Below, one piece after another: positions 45,653 to 55,800 of a stretch of DNA of 64,000 nucleotides (positions are counted from its first letter, which is position 1; each line of letters opens with the position of its first letter). The stretch spans positions 117,164 to 181,163 of the forward strand of contig JANPZU010000006.1 in the NCBI GenBank assembly GCA_024707405.1. The letters run 5' to 3'. Source of the DNA: Luteimonas sp. Lineage in GTDB: Bacteria; Pseudomonadota; Gammaproteobacteria; Xanthomonadales; Xanthomonadaceae. The notes beneath the pieces are model-generated. The model was not told the DNA's origin, did no database searches, and saw only the letters and a list, made by a program, of their open reading frames with translations. Position numbers and translations under genes: made by a program.

Positions 45653-46581
45653 GGCGATGGCAACCCCGTGGTTGCGAACCGGGGTTCGGGCAGGCCGGCG
45701 ATGCCGTGCAGCGGGAAGGCATGCACGCCGCCGGCTTCCGGTGTCGCGGCCAGCGTGTCGTCATCCAGGTCGATGCGCGCGGTGGTCACGTACAGCGTGT
45801 CGAATGCCGCGCCGCCGATTGCGCAACACGATGGGTGTCCTGCCGGGATTGGGATGTCGCGGTCGAGGCGTCCGTCGGGTGCGTGCCGCGAGACGCAGGC
45901 GCGATCCCAGCGCGCATTCCACACGAAGCCTTCGGCGTCGACGGTGGAGCCGTCGGGCGTGCCGCCATCGGCGATCTCGGCGAACACGCGCAGGTTCGAC
46001 ACGCGCGCCTCGTCGGCGTCGTAATCGCAGCGGTAGATCCGGGGGTGGATCGAGTCGCAGTAGTACAGCGTGCCGCCATCGGGCGAGAAGCAGATCGAGT
46101 TCGGGATCGCGGCCGATGGCAACGAGAGGCGGCGCAGGCCGTGGCGTGCGGAGAACTGGTGGAAGCCTCCGATGGGCGCACCGTCGGCGCGTTCGCTCTT
46201 GGTGCCGAACACGAAGTTGCCGGCGCGGTCGCAGCGGCCGTCGTTGCTGCGGGTGTCGCTGCCCAGTTCCGGCTCGATCCCGGCCAGTGGCTGCAGGATG
46301 AGTTCGCCGGTCGCATCGGGCATCGTCAGGTGCAGGCCCTTGGCCAGCGCCAGCAGCAAGCGGCCGTCGTCGCACAGCGCCAGGCAGCCGAGCCTGTCGG
46401 GCAGCCTCCATCGGCGCGTCGCACCGCTGCGCGGCAGGTGCGCCCACAGCGCCTGCGAGAGGATGTCCGTCCAGAACAATGCCTGCCGGCGATCGTCCCA
46501 GACGATGCCTTCGCCCAGTGTGCAACGGCTGTCCACCGCCAGCGTGGCGCGGGCTGTTGCTGCGGCGGATGCGGCGCTCAA
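45649..46581 (-). CDS. SMP-30/gluconolactonase family sugar lactonase
   Basis: 310 residues forming a six-bladed propeller. Metal-ligand segments are LGEGIVWDD (Glu), SNDGRCDRAGNFVFG (Asn), NSICFSPDG and GTPDGSTVDAEGFVWNARW (Asp). It would hydrolyse galactono-lactone (or a related aldonolactone) made by the SDR dehydrogenase in this operon. It appears to start at TTG 46581, whose last bases overlap the dgoA stop (TTGA); the upstream open frame belongs to dgoA's complement. Its ATGA junction with dgoK indicates tight coupling. Confidence 0.9.
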
Positions 46582-47201
46582 GCGACGGCGCCTTCGTAGG
46601 CTTGGCGGAACGCGCGTGCGCGCACGCGCGTCAGCTCGGCAGGCTGGCCTGCCTTGTAAAGTTCGCCACCGAGTCCCGCGCCGGTGCAACCGGCCGCGAG
46701 CCAGGCCGGCAGCGCGTCGGTCGAAATGCCGCCGACGGCGTACAGCGGGACGTCCGGCAACACCGCGCGCAAGGCGCGCGCATGCGCAGGGCCGTAGGTG
46801 CCGGCGGGGAACAGCTTGAGCGCCTGCGCACCGGCCTGCAGTGCGTCGAAGGCTTCGCTCGGCGTGGCGAAACCGGCCACGACCTGCATGCCGGCGGCGA
46901 CCGCATGCCGGATCAATGCGGGCCGCGTGTTCGGCGTCACGATGAAGTGCACGTCGCGAGCCGCGAGTGCATCCACGTCCTGCTCGTGCAGCACGGTGCC
47001 CGCGCCGATGGTCGCGTGCGTTCCGAGCGCCTGCTGCAGTCGCGCGATGCTGTCGTGTGCGCCGGGCGAATTGAGCGGCACCTCGATGGCATCGAAACCT
47101 GCCTCGACCAGCGCGCCGCCGTGCGCTTCGACCTCGGCGGGCGTGATGCCGCGCAGGATCGCGATCAGCGGCAGGCGGAAGCGGGGCGCGGTCGAAGGCA
47201 T
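46578..47201 (-). CDS. dgoA: 2-dehydro-3-deoxy-6-phosphogalactonate aldolase
   Basis: 207 residues of the KDPG/KDPGal aldolase family. The Schiff-base Lys is in ALKLFPAGTYGP, with LIAILRGITPAEV at the N-terminus and a YAVGGIS phosphate loop. EVPLNSP, rather than the EVTLRTP of KDPG aldolases, favours the galactonate (DgoA) type. It splits KDPGal into pyruvate and glyceraldehyde-3-phosphate. ATG 47201 overlaps the SDR stop by one base. Confidence 0.93.
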   Translation of the reverse strand: MPSTAPRFRLPLIAILRGITPAEVEAHGGALVEAGFDAIEVPLNSPGAHDSIARLQQALGTHATIGAGTVLHEQDVDALAARDVHFIVTPNTRPALIRHAVAAGMQVVAGFATPSEAFDALQAGAQALKLFPAGTYGPAHARALRAVLPDVPLYAVGGISTDALPAWLAAGCTGAGLGGELYKAGQPAELTRVRARAFRQAYEGAVA

Positions 47202-47929
47202 CAGTCGTGGTAGACCTGCGAGCGACCACCATCGATCACGATGTCGGCGGCATTGATGAAGCGCGCTTCGTCGCTGGCCAGGAACAATGCGGTGTGTGCG
47301 ACTTCCTCCGGCGTGCCGATGCGCTTGGGCGGCAACAATGCCGTCTGCCGTTCGCGCGCACCGGGTTCGCGTTCGAACCAGGCTTCGATCCGCGGCACCA
47401 GGATCAGGCCCGGCGAAATGGAATTCACGCGGATGCCGCGTGCGGCATATTCGATGGCCAACGAACGTGTCAGCCCGACCAGGCCGTGCTTGGCGACCGG
47501 GTAGGGGAAGCAGCCGGGGATGATCTTGTGGCCGTGTACCGAGGCGATGTTGACGATGCTGCCCGCGCCCTGCGCAAGCATCGACGGCAACACGGCGCGC
47601 GCCACGTTCCAGGCGCCCTTGAGGTTGAGCGCGAGGCAGCGATCCCAGGCGTCGTCGTTGCTCGACAGAGGGTCATCGAACACGTCGCTGCCGGCGTTGT
47701 TGACCAGCACGTCGATGCGGCCATGCCGGGCGAGCGCCGTTGCCAAGGCTTCGGACACGGCGGCCGGATCGGTGACGTCGCAGACCAGGTGGTCGTCGGC
47801 GGGCGTTCCGAGCAGATCCAGCCCGACCACCCGCGCGCCGTGCGCGGAGAACAGCCGCGCGGTGGCGGCGCCAATGCCGCCGGCCGCACCGGTCACGATG
47901 GCCACCTTGTCCTGCAGCCGCGCGCTCAT
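47201..47929 (-). CDS. SDR sugar dehydrogenase, probably galactose 1-dehydrogenase
   Basis: 242 residues of a classical short-chain dehydrogenase: cofactor motif VTGAAGGIGAAT (about residues 12-23), NNAGSD, catalytic Ser region IVNIASVHGH, and Tyr-Pro-Val-Ala-Lys. First gene of the leftward dgo operon; context implies oxidation of galactose (or another released monosaccharide) to its lactone. Substrate is inferred from the dgoA/dgoK neighbours only. A GGAGGTCGGC ribosome site precedes the ATG at 47929. Confidence 0.85.
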   Translation of the reverse strand: MSARLQDKVAIVTGAAGGIGAATARLFSAHGARVVGLDLLGTPADDHLVCDVTDPAAVSEALATALARHGRIDVLVNNAGSDVFDDPLSSNDDAWDRCLALNLKGAWNVARAVLPSMLAQGAGSIVNIASVHGHKIIPGCFPYPVAKHGLVGLTRSLAIEYAARGIRVNSISPGLILVPRIEAWFEREPGARERQTALLPPKRIGTPEEVAHTALFLASDEARFINAADIVIDGGRSQVYHD

Positions 47930-48142
47930 GCCGACCTCCGAAGCCGGTAGCGCGGCAGGCCGAGCCCGAAAACCGAGGCTGCCGACATCCCGTGTTTCCC
48001 TCCAGCGGGGGCTGTCCCTCCCCGTGCCCATCCCATTCCCTCCGCCTGCCGGGCGCCAAGGCGTCGATGCGTTGCCGACGCTGCAGGGCCGGGCCGCGAG
48101 GGGGCCGGTGCATAGGCTGGCGGTCGCGTGATATGTTCCACA

Positions 48143-48169
48143 AATGAAGATTTGATCACTTTCTATTCC
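48143..48169 (-). promoter_or_regulatory. Putative operator in the divergent lysR/dgo region
   Basis: On the minus strand, GGAATAGAA-N7-AAATCTTCATT. The same two blocks with identical spacing occur at 49188-49214 before the first receptor. It lies 24 bases before the LysR start and about 215 bases before the SDR start, a usual place for an autoregulated LysR site. Best inferred as the LysR binding site. A TATGCA -10-like hexamer on the minus strand lies at 48109-48114. Confidence 0.6.
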
Positions 48170-48192
48170 TTGTTGGGATATGTGGGGAGCAT

Positions 48193-49167
48193 ATGACCAG
48201 ACAGATCGCGCATTGGGCGACGGTATCGCGGCTCAAGACCCGCCAGCTATGGCTGTTGCTGCACCTCGACGAACACCGCTCCGTGCTGCGTGCGGCCGAG
48301 GCCACCAACATGACCCAGCCCGCGGCGTCGAAGCTGCTGGCGGAAATGGAATCGATGCTGGGTGTGCGGTTGTTCGACCGGCATGCCCGCGGCATCGAGC
48401 CGACCTGGTACGGCGCCGCCCTGGTGCGTCGTGCGCGCGTCGCGCTGTCCGAGATCGATCGTGCCTGCAACGAGATCGACGCGTTGCGCGAGGGCCGCCT
48501 CGGGCAGGTGTCGATCGGCACCGTGGTCAATCCGGGCACCAACCTGGTGCCGCAGGCGATCGCCATCGTCAAGCGCGACTCGCCCGACCTGCTGGTCACC
48601 GTGGACATGGACTACAGCCTGCCACTCGTGGATCGCCTGTTGTCGGGCCAGCTCGACCTGGTGATCGGGCGGATCATGGGGCCGCACGTCGCCGCCGACC
48701 TGATGTTCGAGCCGCTGGCCGAAGAGCCGCACGCGGTGATCGCACGGGCGGGGCATCCGCTCGCGTCGCGCGGCCCGCTGACGCACGCCGACCTCGCCGG
48801 TTACGGCTGGATCCTGCCGCCACCCGACAGCGTGCTGCGCGAACGGCTCGACGCGATGTTCGCGGAGAAGGCACTCGCGCCGCCGCGCGACGTCATCCAG
48901 ACCTCGTCCTTGCCGGTGATCACCAACCTGCTGCGCTCCACCGAGATGCTTGCGGCCTTGCCGGCCGATGCCATCGCGCCGTATCGCCAGTCGGGCCAGC
49001 TGACCGTGCTGCCGATCGAACTGGGGGTGCGGATGGAATCCTTCGGCATCGTCTGGCATGGCAGCCGCCCGTTGTCGCCGGCCGGCATCCGCATGCTCGA
49101 TGCGATTCGCAGTGTCGCGACGGATCTGTTCGGGGGCGGATCATCCCGGGCGGCACGCGCGGTCTGA
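48193..49167 (+). CDS. LysR-type regulator of the galactose/xyloglucan genes
   Basis: 324 residues: an N-terminal winged helix-turn-helix (about residues 15-75, RSVLRAAEATNMTQPAASKLLAEMESMLGVRLFDRH) and a periplasmic-binding-like effector domain (about 95-300). It resembles GbpR-type regulators that sit beside aldonate or galactose catabolic operons. It is divergent from the dgo operon and 251 bases before the first receptor gene. A GGGGAG ribosome site precedes ATG 48193. The effector is unknown; a galactose-derived metabolite is plausible. Confidence 0.92.
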   Translation: MTRQIAHWATVSRLKTRQLWLLLHLDEHRSVLRAAEATNMTQPAASKLLAEMESMLGVRLFDRHARGIEPTWYGAALVRRARVALSEIDRACNEIDALREGRLGQVSIGTVVNPGTNLVPQAIAIVKRDSPDLLVTVDMDYSLPLVDRLLSGQLDLVIGRIMGPHVAADLMFEPLAEEPHAVIARAGHPLASRGPLTHADLAGYGWILPPPDSVLRERLDAMFAEKALAPPRDVIQTSSLPVITNLLRSTEMLAALPADAIAPYRQSGQLTVLPIELGVRMESFGIVWHGSRPLSPAGIRMLDAIRSVATDLFGGGSSRAARAV

Positions 49168-49187
49168 ATGCCATTTCATTCTTTTAT

Positions 49188-49243
49188 GGAATAGAAGTGC
49201 TGTAAATCTTCATTGGTCTGGAATCATTCCGCATCCGTATGCT
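49188..49243 (+). promoter_or_regulatory. Operator and promoter of the first TonB-dependent receptor
   Basis: GGAATAGAA-N7-AAATCTTCATT (49188-49214) runs into a -35-like TTGGTC (49213-49218), a 19-base spacer and a TATGCT -10 (49238-49243). The spacer contains the palindrome GGAAT-C-ATTCC. An 18-base block (49207-49224) is identical to 56141-56158 before GH74. Confidence 0.65.
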
Positions 49244-49418
49244 CGAAAACGGCATACGGGAGTGGGCCAGACATGCAGGTGCGCACATAACGCACCGCGC
49301 GCCACCCCTCCGGTGCCGACAACTGCGGAGGGGGTTGGCCATTCGACCCTCCCGCCTTGGCGACACGCCAAGCCATCAATCAGGTCGATTGCGCATGCGT
49401 CCTCGGGAGGGAAGTGCC

Positions 49419-52367
49419 ATGTCAACGTTGCAAGCGTCCGCACGCGTGGCGGAACGTCGTCACATTGCCCTGCGCCGGTCGGCGCTCGCCCTGGGCATCG
49501 CCATGATCTTCACCGGCCTGCCCGCGCATGCGCAGGAGGCTTCGGGACAGGAGGCGCCGCCGCCCGCGCCGAGTGAACTCGATCGCGTCGTGGTGACCGG
49601 CATCCGCGGTTCCGTGTCGAAAGCCCAGGACATCAAGCGCGAGGCCGACACCTTCGTCGACTCGGTCACCGCGCTCGACATCGGCGCGCTGCCCGACCGC
49701 AGCGTCACCGAAACCTTGTCGCGCATCCCCGGCGTGACCATCGACCGCTTCCTGTCCGTGGGCGACCCGGAGCATTTCTCTGCCGAGGGTGGTGGCGTGC
49801 AGGTGCGCGGCCTGACCCAGGTGCGTTCCGAGCTCAACGGTCGCGACAGCTTCTCCGCTTCGGGCGGACGCGCGTTGAGCTTCCAGGACGTGCCGTCGGA
49901 GCTGATGTCCGGCGTCGACGTGTACAAGAACCAGAAGGCCGACATGATCGAAGGTGGCCTCGGCGGCACCGTCGACCTGCGCACCTTCAAGCCCTTCGAC
50001 TTCGAGGGCAGCAAGTTCGGCATGTCCTTCAGCGCCAACCGCGGCGACTTCGCCGACAAGCTCAAGCCGTCCGGTTCCATCCTCTACAGCAACCGCTGGG
50101 AGACCAGTGCCGGCGACTTCGGCATCCTGGTCGACGTGGCGCATTCGGAGCTGGCGACGCGGACCGACGGCATGTTCGTGCGGCCGTTCTTCAACACCTC
50201 CAACAGCGACCTCAATGGCGATGAGGTCAACGAAAGTCTCTGGCTGCCGCGTGGCGCCGACTGGCGCACGCTGGAATACGAACGCGAACGGCAGGGTGCT
50301 TACGTCGCGTTGCAGTGGCGCCCGAACGACGACATGGAACTGTTCGCCACGGCATTCCAGAGCAAGTACGACGAACTCTGGTACGAGGACGCGATCTTCG
50401 TCTCCAACGATCCCACGCAGGTGCTGCTCGATGCCAGCCAGCCTTATGAGTTGAACGGCAACGTCTTCGTGTCCGGCCGGTTGCGCTCGAACGGCGACAT
50501 CCCGATGGGCACCGACATCCGCGCATCGCACCGCGAGTCCAAGACCAGCGACTACTCCTTCGGCCTGAAGTGGAATTTCAGCGACCGCACCGAGTTCTCG
50601 ACCGACGTGCAGTACATCAAGGCCACCACGAAGATCCTCGATTCGACGGTGGCGCTGGGCGTGAACGTGCCCTACATCGACGTCGACCTTGGGGGTGGCC
50701 GTCCCAGCATCGGCATCGACAACCAGTTCACGACCAACCCGGACAACTACTACTGGGCGTTCACGATGGACCATCGCGACGACAACGTCGCCGAATCGGT
50801 CGCATGGCGTGCAGACCTCAAGCACAGCTTCGACAACGGGTTCTTTGATTCGGTCAAGTTCGGCGTCCGCGTGACCGATCGCGATGCCACCAGCATCGAC
50901 AACGGCTACGACTGGCAACCGGTGATCCAGCCGTGGATGCAATGGTGGGCGTTGCCGGGCGACCAGCCCCTGCCCGGGTTGAACCTCAACAGCACGGTCA
51001 ACACCAGCCTGGTGAACCTGACCACGTTCAACAACTTCTACCGCGGCAACGCCAATGCGCCGGGGTCGTTCTATGCCCCGATCCTTGCAACCGCGCTCGG
51101 CTTCCCGGCCACCTACCAGGACATCCACTCAGCGGCGGATCCGTACTACACCTGCTGCTACGCCGGTGTCTACGCGCCGCGCAACCTGAGCGACCCGCAG
51201 TGGCGCAACGTCCAGGGCGAACGCACCTACGCGGCTTACGCGATGGTCAACTTCGCCGTCGATGACCTGTTGCTGGACGGCAACTTCGGCGTGCGCGTGG
51301 TGCGCACCGAGAACAGCGCCGACGGCTACGTGGTCTACCCGGACGTGGCCTACGCCCCCTACCTGGGGGCGGGCCAGTCCGAACCGATCACCGCGCGCAA
51401 TTCCTACACCGACGTCCTGCCCAGCGTGAACCTGAAGTGGGAACTGCGGGAGAACCTGATCATGCGCTTCGCGGCATCGAAGGCGATCGCGCGGCCGAAC
51501 TTCAGCGACATGCAGGCCTACCAGCTGTTGACCGCCGGCACCAAGCCCGGCATCGATCCGCCCGATGACGGCAGCCAGTTGCCGATCACCGACCTGGATC
51601 TGACCGGCACCTCCACCGACAACCCCTACCTGGAGCCGATGAAGGCCAACCAGTTCGACCTGTCGCTGGAGTGGTACTTCGATCCCGATAGCGGCGGCAT
51701 GGCCTGGGTGAACCTGTTCTACAAGGACATCAAGGACTACTTCCGCCAGCAGACCGAATTGCTGCCGTATCCGGGCACTGATGGCAACCAGTACGACTAC
51801 CTGGTCTCGCGGCTGGTGAACATCGGCACGGCGAAGATCCAGGGCGCCGAAATCGGCTGGAACCAGTTCTTCGACTTCCTGCCTGCACCGTTCGACGGCT
51901 TCGGCATGTCGGCCAACTACACCTACATCGACAGTTCCACCAGGATCCCGTTCGGCTCGAACGCGGTGCCGGTCGATACCGATGGTTCGCTGTTCGACGA
52001 CCTGCCGGCCGACGGCCTGTCCAAGAACGCGTACAACGTCGCGCTGTTCTACGAAAAGGGCCCGTGGCAAGTGCGCTTTGCCTACAACTGGCGCAGCGAG
52101 TACCTGTTGTCGGTCGGCCCCAACGGCTACAACGGCAACGACAACGGCATCGCGTGGAAGTTGCCGGTGTACAGCGACAGCTTCGGCCAGCTCGATGGTT
52201 CGATCTTCTACAAGTTCTCCGACAACGTGCAGATCGGCCTGGAGATGAACAACCTCAACAGCGCCGAACAGCGCACGATCATGGATCAGAACGCTGCCGG
52301 CAGGCGCACCACCTCGTGGTACGTCAACGACAGGCGCTACGCCGCGACCCTGCGCTTCACGTTCTGA
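49419..52367 (+). CDS. TonB-dependent outer-membrane receptor, likely xyloglucan oligosaccharides
   Basis: 982 residues: a signal peptide ending AHA-Q, a TonB-box-like ELDRVVVTGIRGS, a plug (DIGALPDRSVTETLSRIPGVT, then VRGLTQVRSELNGRDSFSASGGR) and a 22-strand-type barrel ending in Phe (LRFTF). This is the large Xanthomonas-type receptor subclass used for plant polysaccharide fragments. Context (GH74, GH35, GH31) points to xyloglucan oligosaccharides. ATG 49419 follows GGGAGGGAAG; upstream in-frame codons lie in the leader, which is about 170 bases long and holds two hairpins. A strong terminator follows. Confidence 0.93.
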   Translation: MSTLQASARVAERRHIALRRSALALGIAMIFTGLPAHAQEASGQEAPPPAPSELDRVVVTGIRGSVSKAQDIKREADTFVDSVTALDIGALPDRSVTETLSRIPGVTIDRFLSVGDPEHFSAEGGGVQVRGLTQVRSELNGRDSFSASGGRALSFQDVPSELMSGVDVYKNQKADMIEGGLGGTVDLRTFKPFDFEGSKFGMSFSANRGDFADKLKPSGSILYSNRWETSAGDFGILVDVAHSELATRTDGMFVRPFFNTSNSDLNGDEVNESLWLPRGADWRTLEYERERQGAYVALQWRPNDDMELFATAFQSKYDELWYEDAIFVSNDPTQVLLDASQPYELNGNVFVSGRLRSNGDIPMGTDIRASHRESKTSDYSFGLKWNFSDRTEFSTDVQYIKATTKILDSTVALGVNVPYIDVDLGGGRPSIGIDNQFTTNPDNYYWAFTMDHRDDNVAESVAWRADLKHSFDNGFFDSVKFGVRVTDRDATSIDNGYDWQPVIQPWMQWWALPGDQPLPGLNLNSTVNTSLVNLTTFNNFYRGNANAPGSFYAPILATALGFPATYQDIHSAADPYYTCCYAGVYAPRNLSDPQWRNVQGERTYAAYAMVNFAVDDLLLDGNFGVRVVRTENSADGYVVYPDVAYAPYLGAGQSEPITARNSYTDVLPSVNLKWELRENLIMRFAASKAIARPNFSDMQAYQLLTAGTKPGIDPPDDGSQLPITDLDLTGTSTDNPYLEPMKANQFDLSLEWYFDPDSGGMAWVNLFYKDIKDYFRQQTELLPYPGTDGNQYDYLVSRLVNIGTAKIQGAEIGWNQFFDFLPAPFDGFGMSANYTYIDSSTRIPFGSNAVPVDTDGSLFDDLPADGLSKNAYNVALFYEKGPWQVRFAYNWRSEYLLSVGPNGYNGNDNGIAWKLPVYSDSFGQLDGSIFYKFSDNVQIGLEMNNLNSAEQRTIMDQNAAGRRTTSWYVNDRRYAATLRFTF

Positions 52368-52408
52368 CCGTCCGATCCGACCGATCGCCACGGCCCGGCG
52401 TTCCCCGC

Positions 52409-52437
52409 AAGCCCGCCCCGAGAGGGGCGGGCTTTTT
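52409..52437 (+). terminator. Intrinsic terminator of the first receptor gene
   Basis: An 11-bp stem, AAGCCCGCCCC / GGGGCGGGCTT, with a GAGA loop and five T. It opens a 507-base gene-free stretch (52368-52874) that otherwise holds an AT-rich segment (about 52620-52665), the next promoter and a leader of about 160 bases. Confidence 0.9.
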
Positions 52438-52668
52438 CATCGTCCGGCGTCATGGTGCGCGCGGCGGTGGAATGACTGGCCGGCGTTGGAAGAGCGGCAG
52501 TTGCGTCCCGGGACGTTGTGCGTTGCACAAGAAACAGGCTTGCCGGTGGCGCATTCCGACGATGGGCCAATCGACTTGGCCAGAATTTGGTGTACGGTAT
52601 TCATGTCCAGCGCTGTCAAGTGCTTGTTTGTGCTTGACCGATATACGTATCGATATAGCTGGGCAGTG

Positions 52669-52708
52669 AAATTTTCATTGGTCACCGCACGCGGCACGTT
52701 CCTATGCT
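52669..52708 (+). promoter_or_regulatory. Promoter/operator of the second TonB-dependent receptor
   Basis: AAATTTTCATT (52669-52679) differs by one base from the AAATCTTCATT half-site of the first receptor. It runs into TTGGTC (52678-52683), a 19-base spacer and TATGCT (52703-52708). The GGAATAGAA half is largely absent (ATAG retained). Confidence 0.6.
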
Positions 52709-52874
52709 CGGGCGGAGCGAAAGAAGAACGAGAGTGCGATCAGGGCGGAGGGAGGCTTGCCGACTTCTGCGAATCGCACCGAAGCACCAGGGGACTCCAA
52801 CACCCCACGTTGGACAGCAACGCCACACACACACATTGCCGATTATTTGTCATGCGTCCTGGGAGGGAGCACTC

Positions 52875-55800
52875 ATGTCAAGGTTGCATCGTCGTACCGG
52901 TTCGGGCGTCGACAAGACGCGCATCGTTTCGAATCGTGGTTTCCGTCCCAGCGCGATCGCCATCGGCATCGCAGTCTTGTTGGCCTCGCCCGTCTACGCG
53001 CAGCAGGCTGCCGACGAAACGCCGGCGACGCAGCAGGCCACCGAGCTCGATTCGGTGACCGTCAAGGGCGTGCGCGGTGCAGTGATCCGCGCGCAGGAAA
53101 TCAAGCAGGAAGCGACGCAGATCGTCGACTCGGTCACCGCCGAGGACATCGGCGCGTTGCCCGACCGCAGCGTGACCGAAACGCTCAAGCGCGTGAGCGG
53201 CGTGACGGTCACGCAGTTCCTGGCGCGCGACGATCCCGACCACTTCTCCGCCGAAGGCAGCGGCGTGATGATCCGCGGCCTCACACAGGTGCGTGGCGAG
53301 TTGAACGGGCGCGACGTGTTCAGCGCCAACGGTGGCCGCGGCCTGAGCTTCGAGGAGGTGCCCTCCGAATTGATGGCTGGCGTGGACGTGTACAAGAACC
53401 CGTCCGCTGAAATCATCGAAGGCGGCCTCGGCGGCACGGTCAACCTGCGCACGCGCATGCCGTTCGACGATGCCGAGCGCCGCATCGCGGCCAGTATCGA
53501 CTACAACTACGGCGACTTCGCCAAGGAAGGCAATCCGTCCGGATCCTTCCTCTTCAGCGATCGTTGGCAAACCGGCATCGGCGAGATCGGCTTCCTCGCC
53601 AACCTGTCGTATTCGGAATTGGCCACGCGCTCGGATGGCATCCAGGTCGAGGCCTACCAGCGCCGCAATGACCCGGAGCTGCTCGAGGGCACGAACTTCG
53701 ACTGGGTGTACATCCCCGGTGGCGTCAACTGGCGCACCCTTGATTTCGAGCGCAAGCGCGAGGGTGCTGCGTTCGCCTTCCAGTGGCGTCCGAACGAAGA
53801 CACCGAACTCTACACCCAGTTCCTCCGCTCGAAGTACAACATGCAGTGGCGCGAACATGCGATGACCTTCGGTGACCAGTTGCAGGGTGCCGATGGTGCA
53901 TGGCGCGACAACGACATCCTGCCGGCGCCGGGCACACGCTTCACCTACGATGCGAACGGCGTGTTCCAGAGCGGCTTTGCGACGCGCAGGCGCAACGAAA
54001 TCGACTGGGTGAACCTCGATCCCGATGGACAGATCGACTGGAGCCTGCCTTGGGAGGAGATCGAGCAGAACCTGCACATCACCTCGTTGTGTTGCGGCCT
54101 GGAGCCCTACAGTCTCGCTTTCCGCACCACCAACCGCCTGTCGAGGCAGGAGACGGTGACCACCGACTGGTCGGCGGGCTTCCGTCATTTCATGACCGAC
54201 AAGCTGGTGATGCGCGGTGACTTCCAGTACGTGAAGTCGAACAGCAAGCCGGTTGATTTCAGCGTCATCTCCGCAACGTTCCTTCGCAACGTCTTCCTGG
54301 ATCTGGCCGGCAAGTACCCATCGCTCCAGTTGGCTGCCGAAAGCGAGCAGTTGCAGGATCCGGCTTCGTACTCGTGGCTGGCGGCGATGGACAACCTGCA
54401 GGACAACCGTGGCGAGGAACGCGCTGCCAGGCTGGACTGGGAATACACCTTCGACGACAGCAACTGGTTGCGCTTCGCCCGCTTCGGCGCACGCATCGCC
54501 ACGCGTGAACAGGTCAACAAGGACAGCGGCTGGGACAACTGGATGCCGATCAGCGCGACATGGGCCACGCTCGATCCCGGTGCGACCGGCCAGTACGGCT
54601 CGTGGGACGGTGGCGGTGAGCTGGCATGGCTGAGTGATTACCTCACGCAGTACTCCGAGCTGTACTCGATGGGCAACTTCTTCCGCGGCCAGGTGAACGT
54701 GCCGGGGAACCTGTGGTACCCGAACAACGCCATCGTGGAACTGGCGAACGCGGGTGCCGCCTTCCCGGCACTGTATGCCGCGCGACTGGCGGCAGGCCTG
54801 CAGGGCTGGTTGCCGGCCGTGTTCAATCCCGAAGACACCAACCACCTGCGTGAACGCACCCAGGCCGTCTATGGCGTGGTGTATTTCGAGAACGACGATC
54901 TGCTTGGCGGTCGCAGGCTGGACGGCAACGTCGGCGTGCGCGTGGTCAAGACCACCACCAAGGCCAACGGTTTCGGGCAATTGCCGAACCTGAGCGGTCA
55001 ATCCAGGCTTACACAGGATGTCCGCGACCGGTTCGATGGCAGTTACTTCGGCATCGACAGCAATACCAGCTACACCGACGTGCTGCCGAGCCTGAACCTG
55101 CGCCTGCACCTGACCGACAAACTGCAGTGGCGCTTCGCGGCGTCCAAGGCCATTGCGCGTCCCGAGTTCCGGCAGATGACGGCGTGGCTGCCGTTGCGCG
55201 TCGGCATCTCCGACACCTGCCAACCCGACGAGGATCCGGAAGTGCCGGCGGTGCCGTGCGGCTTCGAGTATCTCGAAGGCTTCTCCGGCTCGGCCGGCAA
55301 CCCGAACCTCGAGCCGATGCGTGCCAAGCAGTACGACACCGCGCTGGAGTGGTACTTCGGGCCGGCGAACATGGTCTACGCGACCTTGTTCTACAAGGAT
55401 GTCGAGGGCTACTTCGTCTCCGAAGTGCGCAACGAAGTGATCGACGGCATCACCTGGGCCGTCACCCGTCCGCACAACCTCGACAAGGGCCGGATCCAGG
55501 GCTTCGAGGTGGGCTGGAACCAGTTCTTCGACTTCCTGCCGGGCTGGATGAAGGGCTTCGGCATCCAGGCCAACTACACCTACGTGGACAGTTCGGGCGG
55601 ACGCAACGCCAATCCCGAACCGAACGATCCCGAAGGACGTCGCCCGCAGCTCGACGATCTGCCGCTGGAAGGATTGTCCAAGCGTGCGTACAACGTGGTC
55701 GGCGTGTACGAGTACGGGAAGGTGTCGTTCCGCCTGGCCTACAACTGGCGTTCGCGCTACCTGTTGACGGCCAGCGAGACCAACCTGCAACTGCCGATGT

